IMG/VR virus record: IMGVR_UViG_3300035701_000284
Span: 1-24,373 of that record
Strand: one strand, 5' to 3'
DNA length: 24,373 nucleotides
Source of the DNA: a virus
Both the position numbers and the translations under genes were made by a program. How positions within the stretch are numbered: position 1 is the stretch's first letter; each line of letters opens with the position of its first letter. This document shows, one piece after another, positions 13,237-20,040 of this stretch. The notes beneath the pieces are model-generated. The model did not search any database. It had not been told where the DNA came from and was given only the letters and a program-made list of their open reading frames with translations.

Positions 13237-14315
13237 TAGATCATTGCCGTTTCAGAATTCACAGCTTCCACATATAACTCTTGTAGCATACCCTTGAGTT
13301 TATCAGGTTCGACACCCCCTGGCATCGTCATCCCATCCACACACTTACGAATAATGGTCACGGTATCCTCTGCTTGGTCCACCACGCCTTGTGTGGGGTC
13401 CAAGACCGATTCGGAGTAATCCTCAACCACCGTCACATCTAACGGGCTGACCTTATACAGGGAGTCCAACATCTGATCGAACAGGTAGGGATTCTGTTTG
13501 CGGGTGACCACGACCTTGACAAATGCACTGGCATAGGCTTGGAAGTCATGGCGTTTCCAGAATTCAAAGTTTTGAATTGAATCATCATAAAGAATCTTGT
13601 GGAACAACCGATAGGGATTTTCAATGAAGGTCAGTTCTCGCGTTTCGGTATCCAGAATATGGAACCCTCGCGGGTCCTTGTAGTCTGCCCAGGTAATTTC
13701 AACCTGATTTCCCAAGTAGTGAATGCACCCATCACTTGACTTGTGGTGAAAGTGTCCAGACAAGACCATATCAAATCGCTCAAAGGTCGCTTTGCTCATA
13801 CCAGAGAGGCAGACATTGCCCTGGTCCATTTCAAACCCAGTGATTTCCAAGTGCCCCAAGATGATCGGGGACTTGGTGGTGGCGAGGAAGTTCATGGATT
13901 CTTCGTAGTTGCCTGAATTGATCCACGGCACCATCGCAACACTCAAACTACCAAATTGTTTATCTTTTACTCCCGTATAGATCGTGACATTCTTGTAGCC
14001 CCCGCATAATTCAGACAATGCGTTGATCTCGTTGGTGTTGCGGTAGTAGCAATCATGGTTGCCTGTCAGCATGTGCACGTCAACACCCATGTCAAGGAGT
14101 CTATCAAAGAAGTTCGTGCGCCAGGAATTCCATATCGCATAATTGATGAACTTCCGACGATCTACCACATCACCCAAATGGACCAGGGTGGTGATATTGT
14201 GCTTCTCAATATATGGAAAGAAGATGTTGTTGTAGAACTTGAGGAAAAAGTCATTGACCTGTGTGTTGTCGCCTCTAGCCCCGAAGTGAGTATCGTTCAA
14301 TAAGGCTACGAGCAT
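13236..14315 (-). CDS. gp47: Recombination nuclease subunit gp47 (SbcD/Mre11-like)
   Basis: This 359-residue calcineurin-like phosphoesterase has the motifs in order: NDTHFGARGD (7-16), HLGDVVDRR, TGNHDC, a conserved HLEITG and LSGHFHHK. These ligate two metal ions. With gp46 it forms a DNA end-processing exonuclease that starts recombination and degrades host DNA. T4 gp47 is 339 residues. The start is the ATG preceded by GGGAG, one base after the gp55 stop; the longer frame to 14474 runs inside gp55 and is rejected. Its stop and the gp46 start share one base (TAATG). Confidence 0.94.
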   Translation of the reverse strand: MLVALLNDTHFGARGDNTQVNDFFLKFYNNIFFPYIEKHNITTLVHLGDVVDRRKFINYAIWNSWRTNFFDRLLDMGVDVHMLTGNHDCYYRNTNEINALSELCGGYKNVTIYTGVKDKQFGSLSVAMVPWINSGNYEESMNFLATTKSPIILGHLEITGFEMDQGNVCLSGMSKATFERFDMVLSGHFHHKSSDGCIHYLGNQVEITWADYKDPRGFHILDTETRELTFIENPYRLFHKILYDDSIQNFEFWKRHDFQAYASAFVKVVVTRKQNPYLFDQMLDSLYKVSPLDVTVVEDYSESVLDPTQGVVDQAEDTVTIIRKCVDGMTMPGGVEPDKLKGMLQELYVEAVNSETAMI

Positions 14316-14316
14316 A

Positions 14317-14868
14317 TTAGTCTCCCACAAACTTGAGTGTGCCACCACAGGCTTTGACTTTTGGAATCTTCCGCCTGCTCTTATTCTTCCGACCCTGCTC
14401 ATAGGTGGCGATGAAGTCAGAAATGTTTTCATACACCTGGAAGGACCGGCCCCTATCCTGTCCAATGCTATCAAGATCGTGCATGTTTGATTGTTGGAGA
14501 AGCCCTAGTTGCTCCGTGGCTTTATACTTGACGTAGAGTTGCTTTTTCTCTTTACTGATTCGTCGTAAGAATGCCCAGTAGATAATCTGTGTAAAATAGG
14601 CAAAGGGATTCTTGCCAATCTCAGGGTCAAAGTTGTGGACATACTGAATGCAGTTCTCCACCGCATCGGAAATCATATCCTCTCTGAAGGTGTAGGACAT
14701 GAAGTTCGGCTTGCGAGACAACCGCTCCGCAATCTTGAGAAAACACATACCGATATAATGACTCAGTTCAGGCACGGGTTTGTTGCGTGCCTTGGCTTTC
14801 TCCACTAACTTGCGATGAGCGAGCAGTGCTGCGAGCAGTTCCTCGTTCTTGATGTAATGTGTTGCCAT
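14317..14868 (-). CDS. gp55: Late sigma factor (T4 gp55-like)
   Basis: The 183 residues match T4 gp55 (185) in length and in the core: HYIGMCFLKIAERLSRKPNF, then FREDMISDAVENCIQYVHNF, then PEIGKNPFAYFTQIIYWAF and RRISKEKKQ. gp55 replaces the host sigma factor and recognises TATAAATA, which occurs exactly before gp22 here. In T4 its C-terminal hydrophobic/acidic tail binds clamp gp45. Here the tail is basic (RKNKSRRKIPKVK) and ends in GGTLKFVGD, so clamp contact may differ. GGGGG lies just before the ATG. gp47 starts one base after its stop. Confidence 0.92.
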   Translation of the reverse strand: MATHYIKNEELLAALLAHRKLVEKAKARNKPVPELSHYIGMCFLKIAERLSRKPNFMSYTFREDMISDAVENCIQYVHNFDPEIGKNPFAYFTQIIYWAFLRRISKEKKQLYVKYKATEQLGLLQQSNMHDLDSIGQDRGRSFQVYENISDFIATYEQGRKNKSRRKIPKVKACGGTLKFVGD

Positions 14869-14877
14869 AGACCCCCT

Positions 14878-15399
14878 TCAGTGGGAAATTTTTGAATTGC
14901 CCCAAGTTAAATCCTCTTCAAAAAATGCGAGTAGTGCTTCGTTGTTCTGTGCATCCGTGCCTGCGTTTCCCACAGTCCAACGCCTCTTGGCATCGGCATA
15001 TTGGGTTGTAACCATTTTTTCAAGTTTCGTGACTTGCAAGGAATACAGGCTTCCCATCGTTTTCAGTTTGTCCTCTTCAATTTTGACCCAGGCTGAATAG
15101 AAACTGAGTAGTTCGGGAGAGGGATTCATCCATCCCACAACGCTCTTGACTCGCACACGGACTACAGGGCTGACCAGGAGTTCATTCGGGGTCCACGGTT
15201 CAAGCATGAATCCCAGGATTCCCCCAAAGGGGCGTTCAGTCATGACCTGTGCGGGGTGATGGAGGAGATATAGCCCCTGCGCCGATGAATACTGGGAGCC
15301 TTCATGCACCCGCGCAATCACCGTGACCCCACTCTCCAACATGACCATTTCTGTTGTAAATGGCAGTTCGTATGATTCCATTCCCATGAGCACGTTCAT
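14878..15399 (-). CDS. Unknown protein upstream of gp55, possibly Sm/Lsm-like N-terminus
   Basis: This 173-residue protein has an N-terminal half with short beta strands (YELPFTTEMVMLESGVTVIA, later GLYLLHHPAQVM and GGILGFMLEPW). This recalls a compact Sm-like barrel seen in uncharacterised T4-like phage proteins located next to gene 55. The C-terminal half is helical. I have no firm family assignment. The start is the ATG after AGGA; a GTG two codons earlier is possible. It is the first gene behind a strong promoter and sits nine bases ahead of gp55, so it is cotranscribed with the late sigma factor. Confidence 0.78.
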   Translation of the reverse strand: MNVLMGMESYELPFTTEMVMLESGVTVIARVHEGSQYSSAQGLYLLHHPAQVMTERPFGGILGFMLEPWTPNELLVSPVVRVRVKSVVGWMNPSPELLSFYSAWVKIEEDKLKTMGSLYSLQVTKLEKMVTTQYADAKRRWTVGNAGTDAQNNEALLAFFEEDLTWGNSKISH

Positions 15400-15432
15400 A
15401 GGCACAGTCCTTTCGCTTCTTTATCGTAAGCC

Positions 15433-15461
15433 ATTATACCACATTTTTTATTTCAAGTCAA
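15433..15461 (-). promoter_or_regulatory. Strong sigma70 promoter before the gp55 group
   Basis: The -35 is TTGACT (15456-15461), the spacer is 17, and the -10 is TATAAT (15433-15438) with TGG before it (extended -10). A start near 15426 gives a leader of about 27 bases with AGGA before the ATG at 15399. It would drive the unknown gene, gp55, gp47 and gp46. Confidence 0.88.
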
Positions 15462-16908
15462 TCAAATACTGTAGGAAAGTGAATTTTTCACTGTGGTAGA
15501 GTTCCGCACGGTGTTTGAAATGATGTAAGAGAAAATTTGTGTGCTTCTTAATGCGTAAATCATCCACGATATCAAAGAGGGTGACGTGGGTTTTGCCTTC
15601 CGCCTTTCTCAATCCTCTTCCGATGGACTGTAGGTTCCGAATGCGAGACTTGGAGGGCGCGGCGAACACGACATTATGGAGATTCTTGATATTGATACCA
15701 GTGCTGAAGGTCCCATAGGAGGCAACGATAATCGCGTTGCTGCTTTCCTCAGTAATTCGGCGGACTTCCTCGCGGTCCATTGTCTCAACCCCACCATGCA
15801 CAAAGAATACAGGTCTGCCCTTCGTGGCTCCATCCCGAATCCCTTCATACATGGGTTGCCCATGCTTCATGACCAATTGGAATAACACTAACGTATTGCC
15901 CGTCAATGACAGCGCAAGGTTTCGCACAAACTTTGCTCGCGGAAGATAACTTACCACGGCATTATACTCTTCTTGGTAGGTGGATTTTCTCAACGATTGG
16001 CAGACTGTCGTAGGATACTTGAGAATCAGACACTTGATTTGGAGTTGCGCTAACCGCCCAGAATCCATGAGTTCTTTGGTGGTGACGGGGGCAAACACAG
16101 GTCCGAAGTGCCCCTCTAACACCAACCGATTCGTTTTGGTGCCATCTAAGGTCCCTGTGGTGCCGACGCGCACATCAGCATTGGACAGATTCGCTAAGAT
16201 GGTGCTGAGTTCTTTGGCTTTATGTTGATGGGCTTCATCCCCGATCACGAAATCAAATTGTTTCAGGTAGGTAGGGTCAAAGTTCTTGAGTGATTGCCAG
16301 GTGGAAACGGTGAGGAAGTGGTCAGCCTTTTTCTCCTTGCCTGCATACATGCGATGCACGAATTTGTCAACATTCCACCCATAGTCTCTAAAGTCGCCAA
16401 AGAGTTGTTCAACAAGTGACGTGGTGCCAACGATGATAATACCTTTGATGTGATTCATGTGCAAGTAGCGCACGATCAGATACATGATAAGGGATTTTCC
16501 ACTGGCTGTAGGGGATACGATCAGAATACGACGATTGCGGATCGCCTTGGCGAAGGCTTCAATCTGATAATCGTGGGGTTCCACTGGCAACTTCAGCGAG
16601 TCGGCAAAGACTTGAGCCTCTGCGATGGAGAAGTTGCTGGTTAGGAGAACGGCATCATCAAATTGAAGAGAGTATTGACGATCAGCAGCAAATTTTTGGA
16701 GATGTGCAACAAGCCCAAAAGGGAGAGAATAGTAACGGCGATCAAATAATCTGACCTTTCCATCCCACCGTCCCGCCTTGAAAAGAGGCTGGAACTCATG
16801 TCCTGGCACAAAAAACGCAAAATAATCGGAGAGTTCCTGTGCCACAGACTCATCACAGGTAACTTGGATAAACGATTCATTTTTCTTGCTCACAAAAAGA
16901 TTTGACAT
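15448..16908 (-). CDS. uvsW: UvsW-like recombination helicase
   Basis: This 486-residue superfamily 2 helicase carries Walker A SPTASGKS (132-139), the DEAH box in VIGDEAHQ (222-228), a motif III TGT segment and QSIGRGLRK (motif VI). The N-terminal domain contains LFKAGRWDGKVRLFD, characteristic of UvsW. T4 UvsW unwinds branched DNA and R-loops and shifts the phage from origin- to recombination-dependent replication. The start ATG is 14 bases downstream of an AAGGGG that overlaps the nuclease stop, a rather long distance. The -35 of the next promoter lies within its last codons. Confidence 0.93.
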   Translation of the reverse strand: MSNLFVSKKNESFIQVTCDESVAQELSDYFAFFVPGHEFQPLFKAGRWDGKVRLFDRRYYSLPFGLVAHLQKFAADRQYSLQFDDAVLLTSNFSIAEAQVFADSLKLPVEPHDYQIEAFAKAIRNRRILIVSPTASGKSLIMYLIVRYLHMNHIKGIIIVGTTSLVEQLFGDFRDYGWNVDKFVHRMYAGKEKKADHFLTVSTWQSLKNFDPTYLKQFDFVIGDEAHQHKAKELSTILANLSNADVRVGTTGTLDGTKTNRLVLEGHFGPVFAPVTTKELMDSGRLAQLQIKCLILKYPTTVCQSLRKSTYQEEYNAVVSYLPRAKFVRNLALSLTGNTLVLFQLVMKHGQPMYEGIRDGATKGRPVFFVHGGVETMDREEVRRITEESSNAIIVASYGTFSTGINIKNLHNVVFAAPSKSRIRNLQSIGRGLRKAEGKTHVTLFDIVDDLRIKKHTNFLLHHFKHRAELYHSEKFTFLQYLIDLK

Positions 16909-16921
16909 AATATAGTAGAAA

Positions 16922-17242
16922 CTACCCCTTCATGACAACCGCAAACCCCTCCGCAATCATCTGTTGATTGATGCTCACCCCGTTGATGGTGATTTCACCC
17001 AATACCCGCCCATATTTCTCAAACTCCTTATTGATCTTTGTGGTCACCACAAAGTCCTGGTTGGTGAGTAGATTGGCTAGGTGTTCCTTGGCAGGTTGCC
17101 CCTGCGGGGTTTTCATTTCTGGTGCATTGATGCCGCTCAAGCGAATCTTGGCAACGTAGTGAATATCAAAGCCCAAGTCGATGTTGGCTTCAACGGTATC
17201 ACCATCAAGAACGCGAACAAGTTTTGCAGCATAGGTATACAT
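16922..17242 (-). CDS. Thermonuclease (SNase)-like protein
   Basis: This 106-residue protein begins with AAKLVRVLDGDTVEANIDLG, the N-terminal beta-barrel signature of the staphylococcal nuclease family, with the D-G-D-T calcium-site residues. RLSGINAPE and EKYGRVLGEI follow and supply the usual catalytic Arg and Glu region. These enzymes hydrolyse DNA and RNA phosphodiester bonds. The start is ATG after AAGGAGATACC; the longer frame to 17317 overlaps uvsY and lacks a binding site. There is no signal peptide, so it should act in the cytoplasm, perhaps on host nucleic acid or recombination intermediates. The uvsW start follows 13 bases after its stop. Confidence 0.88.
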   Translation of the reverse strand: MYTYAAKLVRVLDGDTVEANIDLGFDIHYVAKIRLSGINAPEMKTPQGQPAKEHLANLLTNQDFVVTTKINKEFEKYGRVLGEITINGVSINQQMIAEGFAVVMKG

Positions 17243-17261
17243 GGTATCTCCTTGTAGTAGA

Positions 17262-17729
17262 TTAGTGACCACCACCAGCAATAAACATTTCCCACTTGAC
17301 AATATCTTTGAGTGCAAAGGTGCGGGAATTCAGTTCTTTGAGAATGCGTTCGCAGATATCTAAAATTTCTTCATGCACCGCTAGCACGGCTTTTCCATTG
17401 AGCAAATCTTTGTCGGACTCCATGTAGGTGACCAGATCACCCTTCAGGGTATAGGGAAAGGGTTGCCATTGGCATTTCTCAAGGGTGTCTTGATCGAGTC
17501 TACCAGTATAGTATTCATGCTTGAGCCTCTTGAGTTTGGCAATCTTCCGTTCGGCCGCTCTCAAGGCTCTGCGGTGGGATGATAAGATGTTCATATACTT
17601 GGCTTGTAGCACAGGGACCTTACGCAACTCTTCTGCGGGTTCAAGCTTATCCATCTTGGCATCACCCGCCCACTCTTCTAAGAGGGCATCCACTTGTTCC
17701 TCTGAGACCTTGGAGGTATCAATTTTCAT
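17262..17729 (-). CDS. uvsY: UvsY-like recombination mediator
   Basis: The 155 residues align by eye with T4 UvsY (137) in several places: a basic helix RRALRAAERKIAKLKRLKHE, then YYTGR (YYSGR in T4), SDKDLL (ADKDVL), ILDICERIL (ILLDFCSGAL) and SRTFALKDI ending in FIAGG. UvsY loads the UvsX recombinase onto gp32-coated single-stranded DNA. The start is the ATG inside the upstream stop overlap (ATGA), 21 bases after a TTG alternative; AAAGG lies about 10 bases before it. A short N-terminal extension is rich in Glu. It is adjacent to nuclease and uvsW genes. Confidence 0.88.
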   Translation of the reverse strand: MKIDTSKVSEEQVDALLEEWAGDAKMDKLEPAEELRKVPVLQAKYMNILSSHRRALRAAERKIAKLKRLKHEYYTGRLDQDTLEKCQWQPFPYTLKGDLVTYMESDKDLLNGKAVLAVHEEILDICERILKELNSRTFALKDIVKWEMFIAGGGH

Positions 17730-18112
17730 GGTAAGGCAACCTTTAGCCAATGTTCGCGGTTTTCAACAATCGAGCGTTTTGCGTGCATGAGAGTGTAGGC
17801 TTCTGCAAACGTCATACTATGATATTTGCGGAGATACCACGCAATCGTCAATGGGGAGCGTTCCATGCCAACCGCACAGTAAACCAACAGGGGATTGTCC
17901 ACTGAAAGGTGTTCATGGATATAGTCTGCTGCTTCGTCCATTGCGTTTGGGCGAACCCCAATACCCTTATCGTGATACCATGTGGTGACGATGTGTTTGC
18001 TTTCGGGGTTGATGCCAGGTTCGCCATACCACATGACACAAAGCGAATCAATGGTCGCATCACGCCCATCGACCATGCTGCCCAAGTATAAATGTTCAAT
18101 AATCTCTTCCAT
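17726..18112 (-). CDS. Dual-specificity / tyrosine phosphatase-like protein
   Basis: This 128-residue protein has the DSP architecture: an N-terminal LYLGSMVDG strand-turn (8-16) and the catalytic loop VYCAVGMERSPLT, a C-x5-R signature with Cys79 and Arg85. Tyr replaces the usual His before the Cys. A candidate general acid is Asp48 in WYHDKG. Length fits a minimal DSP. It would remove phosphate from Tyr/Ser/Thr residues or from nucleotides or RNA 5' ends; the substrate is not evident. The start is the ATG, since a TTG two codons earlier would precede the predicted transcription start. Its stop overlaps the uvsY start by four bases (ATGA). Confidence 0.85.
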   Translation of the reverse strand: MEEIIEHLYLGSMVDGRDATIDSLCVMWYGEPGINPESKHIVTTWYHDKGIGVRPNAMDEAADYIHEHLSVDNPLLVYCAVGMERSPLTIAWYLRKYHSMTFAEAYTLMHAKRSIVENREHWLKVALP

Positions 18113-18120
18113 ATCCAACT

Positions 18121-18149
18121 ATTATACCATAGTGAAAGGTAAAAGTCAA
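18121..18149 (-). promoter_or_regulatory. Strong sigma70 promoter for the phosphatase gene
   Basis: The -35 is TTGACT (18144-18149), the spacer is 17, and the -10 is a perfect TATAAT (18121-18126) preceded by TGG (extended -10). Only eight bases separate the -10 from the phosphatase ATG, so the predicted mRNA has a 1-2 base leader. The -35 contains the stop codon of the upstream zinc-ribbon gene. Confidence 0.85.
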
Positions 18150-18349
18150 CAGGTAACTTTGAATTCTGGACCTGGGAGGTTCGTGTCAACCGGACTATCA
18201 AATACAGGTGGATACACCGGGGGATAGTTGAACACATATTGGTGACAGGGGCATGACAATACATCGGGTGAATTCCCCCTGTTGCACTTTGGGCACACCC
18301 ATCCCATACGATCTCTAAATGTGAATACTATCGGGTCGCCTTGTGCCAT
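18146..18349 (-). CDS. Small zinc-ribbon protein
   Basis: This 67-residue protein carries CPKC near residue 19 and CPCH about 13 residues later, spaced like a RanBP2-type or rubredoxin-type zinc ribbon (WVCPKCNRGNSPDVLSCPC). A Pro-rich C-terminal part with a YPPVYPPV repeat follows. The start chosen is the ATG that overlaps the upstream stop as TGATG; a TTG one codon earlier is less likely. Its TGA stop is embedded in the -35 box (TTGACT) of the next promoter. Function is unknown; small zinc ribbons often mediate protein or nucleic-acid contacts. Confidence 0.75.
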   Translation of the reverse strand: MAQGDPIVFTFRDRMGWVCPKCNRGNSPDVLSCPCHQYVFNYPPVYPPVFDSPVDTNLPGPEFKVTC

Positions 18350-18882
18350 CAAAGAATCTCCACGTCATAGAAGTCAAACCGAAAGACTGCATCAGCCGTA
18401 ACGGGTTCCTCAGCCGACGATGCTGCGGAGAACATAATGTCGGTGAGACTGGTTGGGAAGCAATTGCGATACTTGACGCGAATGTGTGGGTTCTGCTTGG
18501 AGTCCAAGACGATCAAGGTCGCGTCAGAAAATTGTGGCTGCGGTTTGTGCAGCATACCAGGGCGCAATGATAAGGCTTTGTATTCATCAAAACTAAACGG
18601 GAAAGTCAACGCACGCATCCAATTATAGACTTCCATCCATCCGGTCAAATCTTCGTCAACCTGGAAGGTGATTGCCAGTGGATTGATGTTGAGTTTTTCT
18701 CCTGGTGAAAACAAGTCAATCAAGGGGGTCTGTCGTATGGCTTCTCCTGATGAAATGCCTGCGATATTCACGGCTTGACACCAATACTCCACGGTAGGAA
18801 TTGTGGAGAAACTCAACACGAATTTATTTGGGTGCAGCACATTCGGATTCATCGGGGTGTGGGGAATACCAGGAATAGCCAT
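18349..18882 (-). CDS. Virion structural protein, probable tail-tube (gp19-fold) family
   Basis: This 177-residue protein contains NIAGISSGEAIRQTPLIDLF, then SPGEKLNINPLAITFQVDED and YNWMRALTFP. It resembles short virion proteins of T4-like cyanophages and pelagiphages that share the gp19 tail-tube fold, in which a P-G-x-K-L strand leads to a V-D-E-D turn. It carries no catalytic motif. It lies close to the head genes but downstream of a sigma70-type promoter rather than a late one. It could be the tail tube itself or a tube-like baseplate or neck protein; the sequence does not separate these. Confidence 0.65.
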   Translation of the reverse strand: MAIPGIPHTPMNPNVLHPNKFVLSFSTIPTVEYWCQAVNIAGISSGEAIRQTPLIDLFSPGEKLNINPLAITFQVDEDLTGWMEVYNWMRALTFPFSFDEYKALSLRPGMLHKPQPQFSDATLIVLDSKQNPHIRVKYRNCFPTSLTDIMFSAASSAEEPVTADAVFRFDFYDVEIL

Positions 18883-18883
18883 C

Positions 18884-19399
18884 TTATTGTTCCTTTATCC
18901 AATTGAGGACATGTTCGGGTGCGAGCACCCCGCCATCAGTTTCAAAAATCATATTCGGTGGCACCTGGGAATAGACCAGTGTATTTATCTGCCCATCTAA
19001 CGCTCTCGCTTCGTCCTCGGTTTGCGTGCGTCCAAATAGAACGTAGGGCTTTGTGCGCTTGAGGATGACCGCGTAGTTCTCGTATTCATGAAAGAGGTCT
19101 TTGACAAAGGGAAAGAAACTCTGCGGCATCATGCGACAATAAACAAGAGAGAGGAGCAATGGGCTATCCGTCACGCAATAGTCTACTTTATCCTTGAGAA
19201 GAAAAATCCTATGATGTTGTTTGGCAGTAATATAGAGTTGATCGTCCAGTTCCTTATGCCGACCTGCCCATACAATGTCCTTTGCATACTCCGTCACCAA
19301 CTCCACCTTATACCCATCCAACTTCATCAGATGAAATAGCCCGGCTGCGACGGTGGATTTCCCTGCACCGGGACCCGCAAAAAGATTGATAACCTTCAT
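18884..19399 (-). CDS. P-loop NTPase, AAA_28/NadR-like kinase family
   Basis: The 171 residues start with a hydrophobic strand and a Walker A motif, FAGPGAGKST at 8-17. VTEYAKDIVWAGRH and a later CVTDSPLLLSL follow. This layout (P-loop, then TEYA, then TDSP as the Walker-B-like strand) resembles the AAA_28 or thymidylate-kinase-like domain found in nucleotide or NMN kinases. Substrate cannot be read from the sequence. The start overlaps the upstream stop (ATGA) and has AAGGACGAGG before it. The next gene begins one base after its stop, so the two are cotranscribed. Similar orphan P-loop proteins are common in large phages. Confidence 0.82.
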   Translation of the reverse strand: MKVINLFAGPGAGKSTVAAGLFHLMKLDGYKVELVTEYAKDIVWAGRHKELDDQLYITAKQHHRIFLLKDKVDYCVTDSPLLLSLVYCRMMPQSFFPFVKDLFHEYENYAVILKRTKPYVLFGRTQTEDEARALDGQINTLVYSQVPPNMIFETDGGVLAPEHVLNWIKEQ

Positions 19400-19887
19400 G
19401 CCTCGTCCTTGTGGGAAAATACTTCTGCTGCGTCCTCTGTCTCTTCGTCAACCTCACCCTCATCAATCCACGCCATTACCGCATCGTCCTTTATCAGCAC
19501 GATAAAGGCTTGCCCACCACTCTTACGGAATATGTTGAGTTGAATGGCAACGATAGGCAAAGAGCCTGCATCATTCTGAAGGATTTGCACGCTGCTTGCT
19601 TTTATGGTTAGGGGTTCCTTTGGATAGCGTGCTTGCGCGAATGTTTTGATAATGACTTCAAATTTGTTCTTCTCGTCGGTAGAGGAGATGGGGGTTGGTT
19701 TTTCTCTGCACTCAATGCGAAAACTGGCATCACCAGGGTAGGCTTTTTCCATATCTCTTGCGATCCGATCCCGCTCCATGCTGCAATCGGTGCTGGCAGT
19801 CGGAGAGTTGAAACTGTTCAATTGGTAGGAGGTTTCAAACCCTGTTACTGGGGTAAGAAGAACCATGAGTAAAATCCATATAGCCAT
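19396..19887 (-). CDS. Unknown protein with predicted Sec signal peptide
   Basis: This 163-residue protein is not recognised. The N-terminus MAIWILLMVLLTPVTGF is hydrophobic and resembles a signal peptide or membrane anchor ending near residue 16-18, though no basic residue precedes the hydrophobic core. Two cysteines in the remainder (about 34 and 60) could form a disulfide, which fits export. The C-terminus is acidic (EGEVDEETEDAAEV). The start is set by GAGGGG six bases before ATG. The gene is first after the TTGACA/TATACT promoter and overlaps the next start by four bases (ATGA). An envelope role is possible but inferred only from the leader sequence. Confidence 0.78.
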   Translation of the reverse strand: MAIWILLMVLLTPVTGFETSYQLNSFNSPTASTDCSMERDRIARDMEKAYPGDASFRIECREKPTPISSTDEKNKFEVIIKTFAQARYPKEPLTIKASSVQILQNDAGSLPIVAIQLNIFRKSGGQAFIVLIKDDAVMAWIDEGEVDEETEDAAEVFSHKDEA

Positions 19888-19913
19888 AGGAGACCCCTCT
19901 ATTGTGAGCCTGT

Positions 19914-19942
19914 AGTATACACTATTTAGGAGGCATTGTCAA
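19914..19942 (-). promoter_or_regulatory. Sigma70 promoter for the 19887-18146 gene group
   Basis: The -35 is a perfect TTGACA (19937-19942), the spacer is 17, and the -10 is TATACT (19914-19919). The start near 19907 gives a leader of about 20 bases with GAGGGG before the ATG at 19887. It is the only one of the eight sigma70-type sites without an extended -10. It restarts transcription directly after the gp23 terminator. Confidence 0.8.
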
Positions 19943-19978
19943 GACAAAAAGAATGGGGACCCCTTTCGGAATCCCCAG
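19941..19978 (-). terminator. Intrinsic terminator after gp23
   Basis: On the minus strand GGGGATTCC (19976-19968), loop GAAA and GGGGTCCCC (19963-19955) form a 9-bp stem with two G-U pairs and a stable GNRA tetraloop. ATTCTTTTTGTCTT follows as a T-rich tail. This is a textbook rho-independent terminator for the head-gene transcript. Its tail touches the -35 box of the next promoter. Confidence 0.88.
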
Positions 19979-19984
19979 TCTCTT

Positions 19985-20013
19985 ATGATATCACACTTCG
20001 GTCAGAAAGTCAA
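19985..20013 (-). promoter_or_regulatory. Sigma70-type promoter immediately before a terminator
   Basis: The -35 is TTGACT (20008-20013), the spacer is 17, and the -10 is TATCAT (19985-19990) preceded by TGA (extended -10). The predicted start, about 19978, falls at the foot of the terminator hairpin at 19955-19976. Transcripts would therefore be only about 35-40 bases long unless the terminator is bypassed. The -10 is weaker than in the other promoters here. Confidence 0.55.
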
Positions 20014-20021
20014 CGATTATC

Positions 20022-20040
20022 TAATAAGTAGTTCTTATTA
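20022..20040 (-). other. Hairpin over the gp23 stop codon
   Basis: On the minus strand TAATAAG, a 5-base loop and CTTATTA form a perfect 7-bp stem. Its 5' arm begins with the double stop TAATAA of gp23. It lacks a following T-run, so it is not an intrinsic terminator. It is one of six small hairpins found at stop codons before non-coding gaps in this window. Confidence 0.6.

Noticed and set aside
14315-14474. Longer gp47 starting at 14474
   Set aside because: The extra residues run inside gp55 and do not resemble gp47; MLVALLNDTHFG with GGGAG upstream is the normal N-terminus.
15396-15434. Twelve-residue leader-peptide frame ending on the next start (MAYDKEAKGLCL)
   Set aside because: Its ATG lies inside the -10 box at 15433-15438, so it would not be in the transcript from that promoter.
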